NCBI GenBank assembly: GCA_964007475.1
Contig: CAXFZM010000195.1
Location: 32,001 to 96,000 of the forward strand
DNA from: Hybos culiciformis
Lineage: Eukaryota; Arthropoda; Insecta; Diptera; Hybotidae
Reading direction: 5' to 3'
Length of the DNA stretch: 64,000 bases
The notes under the pieces are model-generated. The model worked only from the letters and a program-made list of their open reading frames with translations. It was not told the DNA's origin and did not search any database. This document shows positions 13,461 to 26,500 of the stretch, in pieces (the stretch's first letter is position 1; each line of letters begins with the position of its first letter). Both the position numbers and the translations under genes were made by a program.

Positions 13461-16400
13461 CAGTTTTCTAGATCCGGAGAAATAAACGATAAGGTGAGCA
13501 AACCCCCTAACTTTAACACATAAAATATTGACTTTGGGCTGGTTTTTTGTTCATTACTCCGGCTCCAGACTTCGGCGGACCTCCGTTTTTGGCTTAAATG
13601 AAAGGTCTAGAAATTACGCTTCTTTCTATGCAATTTTAATGAAAATCGGTTTTCTAGATCCGAAGAAATAAACGATAAGGTGAGCAAACCCCCTAACTTT
13701 AACACATAAAATGTTGACTTTGGACTGGTTTTTTGTTCATTACTCCGGCTCCAGACTTCGGCGGACCTCCTTTTTTGGCTTAAACTAAAGGTCTAGAAAT
13801 TACGCTTCTTTCTGTGCAATTTTTATGAAAATCGGTTTTCTAGATCCGGAGAAGTAAACGATAAGGTGAGCAAACCCCTTAACTTTAACACATAAAATGT
13901 TGACTTTGGGCTGGTTTTTTGTTCATTACTCCGGCTCCAGACTTCGGCGGACCTCCTTTTTTGGCTTAAACTAAAGGTCTAGAAATTACGCTTCTTTCTG
14001 TGCAATTTTTATGAAAATCGGTTTTCTAGATCCGGAGAAGTAAACGATAAGGTGAGCAAACCCCTTAACTTTAACACATAAAATGTTGACTTTGGGCTGG
14101 TTTTTTGTTCATTACTCCGGCTCCAGACCTCGGAGAACCTCCGTTTTTGGCTTAAATTAAAGGTCTAGAAATTACGCTTCTTTCTGTGCAATTTTTATGA
14201 AAATCGGTTTTCTAGATCCGGAGAAATAAACGATAAGGTGAGCAAACCCCCTAACTTTAACACATAAAATGTTGACTTTGGGCTGGTTTTTTGTTCATTA
14301 CTCCGGCTCCAGACTTCGGCGGACCTCCTTTTTTGGCTTAAACTAAAGGTCTAGAAATTACGCTTCTTTCTGTGCAATTTTTATGAAAATCGGTTTTCTA
14401 GATCCGGAGAAGTAAACGATAAGGTGAGCAAACCCCTTAACTTTAACACATAAAATGTTGACTTTGGGCTGGTTTTTTGTTCATTACTCCGGCTCCAGAC
14501 CTCGGAGAACCTCCGTTTTTGGCTTAAATTAAAGGTCTAGAAATTACGCTTCTTTCTGTGCAATTTTTATGAAAATCAGTTTTCTAGATCCGGAGAAATA
14601 AACGATAAGGTGAGCAAACCCCCTAACTTTAACACATAAAATGTTGACTTTGGGCTGGTTTTTTGTTCATTACTCCGGCTCCAGACTTCGGCGGACCTCC
14701 GTTTTTGGCTTAAATGAAAGGTCTAGAAATTACGCTTCTTTCTATGCAATTTTAATGAAAATCGGTTTTCTAGATCCGGAGAAATAAACGATAAGGTGAG
14801 CAAACCCCCTAACTTTAACACATAAAATGTTGACTTTGGGCTGGTTTTTTGTTCATTACTCGGGCTCCAGACCTCGGAGAACCTCCGTTTTTGGCTTAAA
14901 TTAAAGGTCTACAAATTACGCTTCTTTCTGTGCAATTTTTATGAAAATCGGTTTTCTAGATCCGGAGAAATAAACGATAAGGTGAGCAAACCCCCTAACT
15001 GTAACACATAAAATGTTGACTTTGGGCTGGTTTTTTGTTCATTACTCCGGCTCTAGACCTCGGAGAACCTCCGTTTTTGTCTTAAATTAAAGGTCTAGAA
15101 ATTACGCTTCTTTCTATGCAATTTTAATGAAAATCGGTTTTCTAGATCCGGAGAAATAAACGATAAGGTGAGCAAACCCCCTAACTTTAACACATAAAAT
15201 GTTGACTTTGGGCTGGTTTTTTGTTCATTACTCGGGCTCCAGACCTCGGAGAACCTCCGTTTTTGGCTTAAATTAAAGGTCTACAAATTACGCTTCTTTC
15301 TATGCAATTTTTATGAAAATCGGTTTTCTAGATCCGGAGAAATAAACGATAAGGTGAGCAAACCCCTTAACTTTAACACATAAAATGTTGACTTTGGGCT
15401 GGTTTTTTGTTCATTACTCCGGCTCCAGACCTCGGAGAACCTCCGTTTTTGGCTTAAATTAAAGGTCTAGAAATTACGCTTCTTTCTGTGCAATTTTTAT
15501 GAAAATCAGTTTTCTAGATCCGGAGAAATAAACGATAAGGTGAGCAAACCCCCTAACTGTAACACATAAAATGTAGACTTTGGGCTGGTTTTTTGTTCAT
15601 TACTCCGGCTCTAGACCTCGGAGAACCTCCGTTTTTGTCTTAAATTAAAGGTCTAGAAATTACGCTTCTTTCTGTGCAATTTTTATGAAAATCGGTTTTC
15701 TAGATCCGGAGAAATAAACGATAAGGTGAGCAAACCCCCTAACTTTAACACATAAAATGTTGACTTTGGGCTGGTTTTTTGTTCATTACTCCGGCTCCAG
15801 ACCTCGGAGAACCTCCGTTTTTGGCTTAAATTAAAGGTCTAGAAATTACGCTTCTTTCTGTGCAATTTTTATGAAAATCGGTTTTCTAGATCCGGAGAAA
15901 TAAACGATAAGGTGAGCAAACCCCCTAACTTTAACACATAAAATGTTGACTTTGGGCTGGTTTTTTGTTCATTACTCCGGCTCCAGACCTCGGAGAACCT
16001 CCGTTTTTGGCTTAAATTAAAGGTCTAGAAATTACGCTTCTTTCTGTGTAATTTTTATGAAAATCGGTTTTCTAGATCCGGAGAAATAAACGATAAGGTG
16101 AGCAAACCCCCTAACTTTAACACATAAAATGTTGACTTTGGGCTGGTTTTTTGTTCATTACTCCGGCTCCAGACTTCGGCGGACCTCCGTTTTTGGCTTC
16201 AATTAAAGGTCTAGAAATTACGCTTCTTTCTGTGCAATTTTTATGAAAATCGGTTTTCTAGATCCGGAGAAGTAAACGATAAGGTGAGCAAACCCCTTAA
16301 CTTTAACACATAAAATGTTGACTTTGGGCTGGTTTTTTGTTCATTACTCCGGCTCTAGACCTCGGAGAACCTCCGTTTTTGGCTTAAATTAAAGGTCTAG

Positions 16401-18580
16401 AAATTACGCTTCTTTCTGTGCAATTTTTATGAAAATCGGTTTTCTAGATCCGGAGAAATAAACGATAAGGTGAGCAAACCCCCTAACTTTAACACATAAA
16501 ATGTTGACTTTGGGCTGGTTTTTTGTTCATTACTCCGGCTCCAGACTTCGGCGGACCTCCGTTTTTGGCTTAAATTAAAGGTCTAGAAATTACGCTTCTT
16601 TCTGTGCAATTTTTATGAAAATCGGTTTTCTAGATCCGGAGAAGTAAACGATAAGGTGAGCAAACCCCTTAACTTTAACACATAAAATGTTGACTTTGGG
16701 CTGGTTTTTTGTTCATTACTCCGGCTCTAGACCTCGGAGAACCTCCGTTTTTGGCTTAAATTAAAGGTCTAGAAATTACGCTTCTTTCTGTGCAATTTTT
16801 ATGAAAATCGGTTTTCTAGATCCGGAGAAATAAACGATAAGGTGAGCAAACCCCCTAACTTTAACACATAAAATGTTGACTTTGGGCTGGTTTTTTGTTC
16901 ATTACTCCGGCTCCAGACCTCGGAGAACCTCCGTTTTTGGCTTAAATTAAAGGTCTAGAAATTACGCTTCTTTTTGTGCAATTTTTATGAAAATCAGTTT
17001 TCTAGATCCGGAGAAATAAACGATAAGGTGAGCAAACCCCCTAACTTTAACACATAAAATGTTGACTTTGGGCTGGTTTTTTGTTCATTACTCCGGCTCC
17101 AGACTTCGGCGGACCTCCGTTTTTGGCTTAAATGAAAGGTCTAGAAATTACGCTTCTTTCTATGCAATTTTAATGAAAATCGTTTTTCTAGATCCGGAGA
17201 AATAAACGATAAGGTGAGCAAACCCCCTAACTTTAACACATAAAATGTTGACTTTGGACTGGTTTTTTGTTCATTACTCCGGCTCCAGACCTCGGAGAAC
17301 CTCCGTTTTTGGCTTAAATTAAAGGTCTAGAAATTACGCTTCTTTCTGTGCAATTTTTATGAAAATCAGTTTTCTAGATCCGGAGAAATAAACGATAAGG
17401 TGAGCAAACCCCCTAACTTCACCACATAAAATGTTGACTTTGGGCTGGTTTTTTGTTCATTACTCCGGCTCCAGACTTCGGCGGACCTCCGTTTTTGGCT
17501 TAAATGAAAGGTCTAGAAATTACGCTTCTTTCTATGCAATTTTAATGAAAATCGGTTTTCTAGATCCGGAGAAATAAACGATAAGGTGAGCAAACCCTCT
17601 AACTTTAACACATAAAATGTTGACTTTGGGCTGGTTTTTTGTTCATTACTCGGGCTCCAGACCTCGGAGAACCTCCGTTTTTGGCTTAAATTAAAGGTCT
17701 ACAAATTACGCTTCTTTCTGTGCAATTTTTATGAAAATCGGTTTTCTAGATCCGGAGAAATAAACGATAAGGTGAGCAAACCCCCTAACTTTAACACATA
17801 AAATGTTGACTTTGGGCTGGTTTTTTGTTCATTACTCCGGCTCCAGACTTCGGCGGACCTCCGTTTTTGGCTTAAATTAAAGGTATAGAAATTACGCTTC
17901 TTTCTGTGCAATTTTTATGAAAATCGGTTTTCTAGATCCGGAGAAATAAACGATAAGGTGAGCAAACCCCCTAACTTTAACACATAAAATGTTGACTTTG
18001 GGCTGGTTTTTTGTTCATTACTCCGGCTCCAGACTTCGGCGGACCTCCGTTTTTGGCTTAAATTAAAGGTCTAGAAATTACGCTTCTTTCTGTGCAATTT
18101 TTATGAAAATCGGTTTTCTAGATCCGGAGAAATAAACGATAAGGTGAGCAAACCCCCTAACTGTAACACATAAAATGTTGACTTTGGGCTGGTATTTTGT
18201 TCATTACTCCGGCTCTAGACCTCGGAGAACCTCCGTTTTTGTCTTAAATTAAAGGTCTAGAAATTACGCTTCTTTCTGTGCAATTTTTATGAAAATCGGT
18301 TTTCTAGATCCGGAGAAATAAACGATAAGGTGAGCAAACCCCCTAACTTTAACACATAAAATGTTGACTTTGGGCTGGTTTTTTGTTCATTACTCCGGCT
18401 CCAGACCTCGGAGAACCTCCGTTTTTGGCTTAAATTAAAGGTCTAGAAATTACGCTTCTTTCTGTGCAATTTTTATGAAAATCGGTTTTCTAGATCCGGA
18501 GAAATAAACGATAAGGTGAGCAAACCCCCTAACTTTAACACATAAAATGTTGACTTTGGGCTGGTTTTTTGTTCATTACT
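12190..18580. repeat. Third partial copy of the large satellite duplication
   Basis: Matches about 30,602-36,990 at an offset of 18,412 bp, and from about 12,500 onward also matches copy A at 11,159 bp. It carries the same rare markers (AAAATATTGACT near 13,526, AACTTCACCACAT near 17,417, AAAGGTATAG near 17,881). It differs from copy A from about 18,590 onward. Confidence 0.75.
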
Positions 18581-19619
18581 CCGGCTCCAGACTTCGGCGG
18601 ACCTCCGTTTTTGGCTTAAATGAAAGGTCTAGAAATTACGCTTCTTTCTATGCAATTTTAATGAAAATCGGTTTTCTAGATCCGGAGAAATAAACGATAA
18701 GGTGAGCAAACCCCCTAGCTTTAACACATAAAATGTTGACTTTGGACTGGTTTTTTGTTCATTACTCCGGCTCTAGACCTCGGAGAACCTCCGTTTTTGG
18801 CTTAAATTAAAGGTCTAGAAATTACGCTTCTTTCTGTGCAATTTTTATGAAAATCGGTTTTCTAGATCCGGAGAAATAAACGATAAGGTGAGCAAACCCC
18901 CTAACTTTAACACATAAAATGTTGACTTTGGGCTGGTTTTTTGTTCATTACTCCGGCTCCAGACTTCGGCGGACCTCCGTTTTTGGCTTAAATGAAAGGT
19001 CTAGAAATTACGCTTCTTTCTGTGCAATTTTTATGAAAATCGGTTTTCTAGATCCGGAGAAATAAACGATAAGGTGAGCAAACCCCCTAACTTTAACACA
19101 TAAAATGTTGACTTTGGGCTGGTTTTTTGTTCATTACTCCGGCTCCAGACCTCGGAGAACCTCCGTTTTTGGCTTAAATTAAAGGTCTAGAAATTACGCT
19201 TCTTTCTGTGCAATTTTTATGAAAATCAGTTTTCTAGATCCGGAGAAATAAACGATAAGGTGAGCAAACCCCCTAACTTTAACACATAAAATGTTGACTT
19301 TGGGCTGGTTTTTTGTTCATTACTCCGGCTCCAGACTTCGGCGGACCTCCGTTTTTGGCTTAAATTAAAGGTCTAGAAATTACGCTTCTTTCTGTGCAAT
19401 TTTTATGAAAATCGGTTTTCTAGATCCGGAGAAATAAACGATAAGGTGAGCAAACCCCCTAACTTTAACACATAAAATGTTGACTTTGGGTTGGTTTTTT
19501 GTTCATTACTCCGGCTCCAGACTTCGGCGGACCTCCGTTTTTGGCTTAAATTAAAGGTCTAGAAATTACGCTTCTTTCTGTGCAATTTTTATGAAAATCG
19601 GTTTTCTAGATCCGGAGAA

Positions 19620-22600
19620 ATAAACGATAAGGTGAGCAAACCCCCTAACTTTAACACATAAAATGTTGACTTTGGGTTGGTTTTTTGTTCATTACTCCGG
19701 CTCCAGACTTCGGCGGACCTCCGTTTTTGGCTTAAATTAAAGGTCTAGAAATTACGCTTCTTTCTGTGCAATTTTTATGAAAATCGGTTTTCTAGATCCG
19801 GAGAAATAAACGATAAGGTGAGCAAACCCCCTAACTTTAACACATAAAATGTTGACTTTGGGCTGGTTTTTTGTTCATTACTCCGGCTCCAGACCTCGGA
19901 GAACCTCCGTTTTTGGCTTAAATTAAAGGTCTAGAAATTACGCTTCTTTCTGTGCAATTTTTATGAAAATCAGTTTTCTAGATCCGGAGAAATAAACGAT
20001 AAGGTGAGCAAACCCCCTAACTTTAACACATAAAATGTTGACTTTGGGCTGGTTTTTTGTTCATTACTCCGGCTCCAGACTTCGGCGGACCTCCGTTTTT
20101 GGCTTAAATGAAAGGTCTAGAAATTACGCTTCTTTCTGTGCAATTTTTATGAAAATCGGTTTTCTAGATCCGGAGAAATAAACGATAAGGTGAGCAAACC
20201 CCCTAACTTTAACACATAAAATGTTGACTTTGGGCTGGTTTTTTGTTCATTACTCCGGCTCCAGACTTCGGCGGACCTCCGTTTTTGGCTTCAATTAAAG
20301 GTCTAGAAATTACGCTTCTTTCTGTGCAATTTTTATGAAAATCGGTTTTCTAGATCCGGAGAAGTAAACGATAAGGTGAGCAAACCCCTTAACTTTAGCA
20401 CATAAAATGTTGACTTTGGGCTGGTTTTTTGTTCATTACTCCGGCTCCAGACTTCGGCGGACCTCCGTTTTTGGCTTAAATTAAAGGTCTAGAAATTACG
20501 CTTCTTTCTGTGCAATTTTTATGAAAATCGGTTTTCTAGATCCGGAGAAATAAACGATAAGGTGAGCAAACCCCCTAACTTTAACACATAAAATGTTGAC
20601 TTTGGGCTGGTTTTTTGTTCATTACTCCGGCTCCAGACTTCGGCGGACCTCCGTTTTTGGCTTAAATGAAAGGTCTAGAAATTACGCTTCTTTCTATGCA
20701 ATTTTAATGAAAATCGGTTTTCTAGATCCGGAGAAATAAACGATAAGGTGAGCAAACCCCCTAGCTTTAACACATAAAATGTTGACTTTGGACTGGTTTT
20801 TTGTTCATTACTCCGGCTCTAGACCTCGGAGAACCTCCGTTTTTGGCTTAAATTAAAGGTCTAGAAATTACGCTTCTTTCTGTGCAATTTTTATGAAAAT
20901 CGGTTTTCTAGATCCGGAGAAATAAACGATAAGGTGAGCAAACCCCCTAACTTTAACACATAAAATGTTGACTTTGGGCTGGTTTTTTGTTCATTACTCC
21001 GGCTCCAGACTTCGGCGGACCTCCGTTTTTGGCTTAAATGAAAGGTCTAGAAATTACGCTTCTTTCTATGCAATTTTAATGAAAATCGGTTTTCTAGATC
21101 CGGAGAAATAAACGATAAGGTGAGCAAACCCCCTAACTTTAACACATAAAATGTTGACTTTGGGCTGGTTTTTTGTTCATTACTCCGGCTCCAGACTTCG
21201 GCGGACCTCCTTTTTTGGCTTAAACTAAAGGTCTAGAAATTACGCTTCTTTCTGTGCAATTTTTATGAAAATCGGTTTTCTAGATCCGGAGAAGTAAACG
21301 ATAAGGTGAGCAAACCCCTTAACTTTAACACATAAAATGTTGACTTTGGGCTGGTTTTTTGTTCATTACTCCGGCTCCAGACCTCGGAGAACCTCCGTTT
21401 TTGGCTTAAATTAAAGGTCTAGAAATTACGCTTCTTTCTGTGCAATTTTTATGAAAATCAGTTTTCTAGATCCGGAGAAATAAACGATAAGGTGAGCAAA
21501 CCCCCTAACTTTAACACATAAAATGTTGACTTTGGGCTGGTTTTTTGTTCATTACTCCGGCTCCAGACTTCGGCGGACCTCCGTTTTTGGCTTAAATAAA
21601 AGGTCTAGAAATTACGCTTCTTTCTATGCAATTTTAATGAAAATCGGTTTTCTAGATCCGGAGAAATAAACGATAAGGTGAGCAAACCCCCTAACTTTAA
21701 CACATAAAATGTTGACTTTGGGCTGGTTTTTTGTTCATTACTCGGGCTCCAGACCTCGGAGAACCTCCGTTTTTGGCTTAAATTAAAGGTCTACAAATTA
21801 CGCTTCTTTCTGTGCAATTTTTATGAAAATCGGTTTTCTAGATCCGGAGAAATAAACGATAAGGTGAGCAAACCCCCTAACTGTAACACATAAAATGTTG
21901 ACTTTGGGCTGGTTTTTTGTTCATTACTCCGGCTCTAGACCTCGGAGAACCTCCGTTTTTGTCTTAAATTAAAGGTCTAGAAATTACGCTTCTTTCTGTG
22001 CAATTTTTATGAAAATCGGTTTTCTAGATCCGGAGAAATAAACGATAAGGTGAACAAACCCCCTAACTTTAACACATAAAATGTTGACTTTGGGCTGGTT
22101 TTTGTTCATTACTCCGGCTCCAGACCTCGGAGAACCTCCGTTTTTGGCTTAAATTAAAGGTCTAGAAATTACGCTTCTTTCTGTGCAATTTTTATGAAAA
22201 TCGGTTTTCTAGATCCGGAGAAATAAACGATAAGGTGAGCAAACCCCCTAACTTTAACACATAAAATGTTGACTTTGGGCTGGTTTTTTGTTCATTACTC
22301 CGGCTCCAGACCTCGGAGAACCTCCGTTTTTGGCTTAAATTAAAGGTCTAGAAATTACGCTTCTTTCTGTGTAATTTTTATGTAAATCGGTTTTCTAGAT
22401 CCGGAGAAATAAACGATAAGGTGAGCAAACCCCCTAACTTTAACACATAAAATGTTGACTTTGGGTTGGTTTTTTGTTCATTACTCCGGCTCCAGACTTC
22501 GGCGGACCTCCGTTTTTGGCTTAAATTAAAGGTCTAGAAATTACGCTTCTTTCTGTGCAATTTTTATGAAAATCGGTTTTCTAGATCCGGAGAAATAAAC

Positions 22601-23130
22601 GATAAGGTGAGCAAACCCCCTAACTTTAACACATAAAATGTTGACTTTGGGCTGGTTTTTTGTTCATTACTCCGGCTCCAGACCTCGGAGAACCTCCGTT
22701 TTTGGCTTAAATTAAAGGTCTAGAAATTACGCTTCTTTCTGTGCAATTTTTATGAAAATCGGTTTTCTAGATCCGGAGAAATAAACGATAAGGTGAGCAA
22801 ACCCCCTAACTTTAACACATAAAATGTTGACTTTGGGCTGGTTTTTTGTTCATTACTCGGGCTCCAGACCTCGGAGAACCTTCGTTTTTGGCTTAAATTA
22901 AAGGTCTAGAAATTACGCTTCTTTCTGTGCAATTTTTATGAAAATCGGTTTTCTAGATCCGGAGAAATAAACGATAAGGTGAGCAAACCCCCTAACTTTA
23001 ACACATAAAATGTTGACTTTGGGCTGGTTTTTTGTTCATTACTCCGGCTCCAGACCTCGGAGAACCTCCGTTTTTGGCTTAAATTAAAGGTCTAGAAATT
23101 ACGCTTCTTTCTGTGCAATTTTTATGAAAA
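19620..23130. repeat. Duplicated satellite block, copy 2 (partner about 9,950-13,460)
   Basis: Downstream partner of the 3.5-kb block, recognised by the same ordered markers. It diverges near 23,140, where this copy reads AAATCGGTTTT and the partner reads AAATCAGTTTT. Confidence 0.75.
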
Positions 23131-23559
23131 TCGGTTTTCTAGATCCGGAGAAATAAACGATAAGGTGAGCAAACCCCCTAACTTTAACACATAAAATGTT
23201 GACTTTGGGTTGGTTTTTTGTTCATTACTCCGGCTCCAGACTTCGGCGGACCTCCGTTTTTGGCTTAAATTAAAGGTCTAGAAATTACGCTTCTTTCTGT
23301 GCAATTTTTATGAAAATCGGTTTTCTAGATCCGGAGAAATAAACGATAAGGTGAGCAAACCCCCTAACTTTAACACATAAAATGTTGACTTTGGGCTGGT
23401 TTTTTGTTCATTACTCCGGCTCCAGACCTCGGAGAACCTCCGTTTTTGGCTTAAATTAAAGGTCTAGAAATTACGCTTCTTTCTGTGCAATTTTTATGAA
23501 AATCGGTTTTCTAGATCCGGAGAAATAAACGATAAGGTGAGCAAACCCCCTAACTTTAA

Positions 23560-26500
23560 CACATAAAATGTTGACTTTGGGCTGGTTTTTTGTTCATTAC
23601 TCCGGCTCCAGACCTCGGAGAACCTCCGTTTTTGGCTTAAATTAAAGGTCTAGAAATTACGCTTCTTTCTGTGCAATTTTTATGAAAATCGGTTTTCTAG
23701 ATCCGGAGAAATAAACGATAAGGTGAGCAAACCCCCTAACTTTAACACATAAAATGTTGACTTTGGGCTGGTTTTTTGTTCATTACTCCGGCTCCAGACC
23801 TCGGAGAACCTCCGTTTTTGGCTTAAAGTAAAGGTCTAGAAATTACGCTTCTTTCTGTGTAATTTTTATGTAAATCGGTTTTCTAGATCCGGAGAAATAA
23901 ACGATAAGGTGAGCAAACCCCCTAACTTTAACACATAAAATGTTGACTTTGGGTTGGTTTTTTGTTCATTACTCCGGCTCCAGACTTCGGCGGACCTCCG
24001 TTTTTGGCTTAAATTAAAGGTCTAGAAATTACGCTTCTTTCTGTGCAATTTTTATGAAAATCGGTTTTCTAGATCCGGAGAAATAAACGATAAGGTGAGC
24101 AAACCCCCTAACTTTAACACATAAAATGTTGACTTTGGGCTGGTTTTTTGTTCATTACTCCGGCTCCAGACCTCGGAGAACCTCCGTTTTTGGCTTAAAT
24201 TAAAGGTCTAGAAATTACGCTTCTTTCTGTGCAATTTTTATGAAAATCGGTTTTCTAGATCCGGAGAAATAAACGATAAGGTGAGCAAACCCCCTAACTT
24301 TAACACATAAAATGTTGACTTTGGGCTGGTTTTTTGTTCATTACTCGGGCTCCAGACCTCGGAGAACCTTCGTTTTTGGCTTAAATTAAAGGTCTAGAAA
24401 TTACGCTTCTTTCTGTGCAATTTTTATGAAAATCGGTTTTCTAGATCCGGAGAAATAAACGATAAGGTGAGCAAACCCCCTAACTTTAACACATAAAATG
24501 TTGACTTTGGGCTGGTTTTTTGTTCATTACTCCGGCTCCAGACCTCGGAGAACCTCCGTTTTTGGCTTAAATTAAAGGTCTAGAAATTACGCTTCTTTCT
24601 GTGCAATTTTTATGAAAATCAGTTTTCTAGATCCGGAGAAATAAACGATAAGGTGAGCAAACCCCCTAACTTTAACACATAAAATATTGACTTTGGGCTG
24701 GTTTTTTGTTCATTACTCCGGCTCCAGACTTCGGCGGACCTCCGTTTTTGGCTTAAATGAAAGGTCTAGAAATTACGCTTCTTTCTATGCAATTTTAATG
24801 AAAATCGGTTTTCTAGATCCGAAGAAATAAACGATAAGGTGAGCAAACCCCCTAACTTTAACACATAAAATGTTGACTTTGGACTGGTTTTTTGTTCATT
24901 ACTCCGGCTCCAGACTTCGGCGGACCTCCTTTTTTGGCTTAAACTAAAGGTCTAGAAATTACGCTTCTTTCTGTGCAATTTTTATGAAAATCGGTTTTCT
25001 AGATCCGGAGAAGTAAACGATAAGGTGAGCAAACCCCTTAACTTTAACACATAAAATGTTGACTTTGGGCTGGTTTTTTGTTCATTACTCCGGCTCCAGA
25101 CTTCGGCGGACCTCCTTTTTTGGCTTAAACTAAAGGTCTAGAAATTACGCTTCTTTCTGTGCAATTTTTATGAAAATCGGTTTTCTAGATCCGGAGAAGT
25201 AAACGATAAGGTGAGCAAACCCCTTAACTTTAACACATAAAATGTTGACTTTGGGCTGGTTTTTTGTTCATTACTCCGGCTCCAGACCTCGGAGAACCTC
25301 CGTTTTTGGCTTAAATTAAAGGTCTAGAAATTACGCTTCTTTCTGTGCAATTTTTATGAAAATCGGTTTTCTAGATCCGGAGAAATAAACGATAAGGTGA
25401 GCAAACCCCCTAACTTTAACACATAAAATGTTGACTTTGGGCTGGTTTTTTGTTCATTACTCCGGCTCCAGACTTCGGCGGACCTCCTTTTTTGGCTTAA
25501 ACTAAAGGTCTAGAAATTACGCTTCTTTCTGTGCAATTTTTATGAAAATCGGTTTTCTAGATCCGGAGAAGTAAACGATAAGGTGAGCAAACCCCTTAAC
25601 TTTAACACATAAAATGTTGACTTTGGGCTGGTTTTTTGTTCATTACTCCGGCTCCAGACCTCGGAGAACCTCCGTTTTTGGCTTAAATTAAAGGTCTAGA
25701 AATTACGCTTCTTTCTGTGCAATTTTTATGAAAATCAGTTTTCTAGATCCGGAGAAATAAACGATAAGGTGAGCAAACCCCCTAACTTTAACACATAAAA
25801 TGTTGACTTTGGGCTGGTTTTTTGTTCATTACTCCGGCTCCAGACTTCGGCGGACCTCCGTTTTTGGCTTAAATGAAAGGTCTAGAAATTACGCTTCTTT
25901 CTATGCAATTTTAATGAAAATCGGTTTTCTAGATCCGGAGAAATAAACGATAAGGTGAGCAAACCCCCTAACTTTAACACATAAAATGTTGACTTTGGGC
26001 TGGTTTTTTGTTCATTACTCGGGCTCCAGACCTCGGAGAACCTCCGTTTTTGGCTTAAATTAAAGGTCTACAAATTACGCTTCTTTCTGTGCAATTTTTA
26101 TGAAAATCGGTTTTCTAGATCCGGAGAAATAAACGATAAGGTGAGCAAACCCCCTAACTGTAACACATAAAATGTTGACTTTGGGCTGGTTTTTTGTTCA
26201 TTACTCCGGCTCTAGACCTCGGAGAACCTCCGTTTTTGTCTTAAATTAAAGGTCTAGAAATTACGCTTCTTTCTATGCAATTTTAATGAAAATCGGTTTT
26301 CTAGATCCGGAGAAATAAACGATAAGGTGAGCAAACCCCCTAACTTTAACACATAAAATGTTGACTTTGGGCTGGTTTTTTGTTCATTACTCGGGCTCCA
26401 GACCTCGGAGAACCTCCGTTTTTGGCTTAAATTAAAGGTCTACAAATTACGCTTCTTTCTATGCAATTTTTATGAAAATCGGTTTTCTAGATCCGGAGAA

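Noticed and set aside
17729..17911. Identical 60-aa minus-strand open frames at 17,729, 28,888 and 36,141
   Set aside because: They lie wholly within satellite monomers, exist only because one variant base (AAAGGTATAG) and block duplication preserve the frame, and show no domain features.
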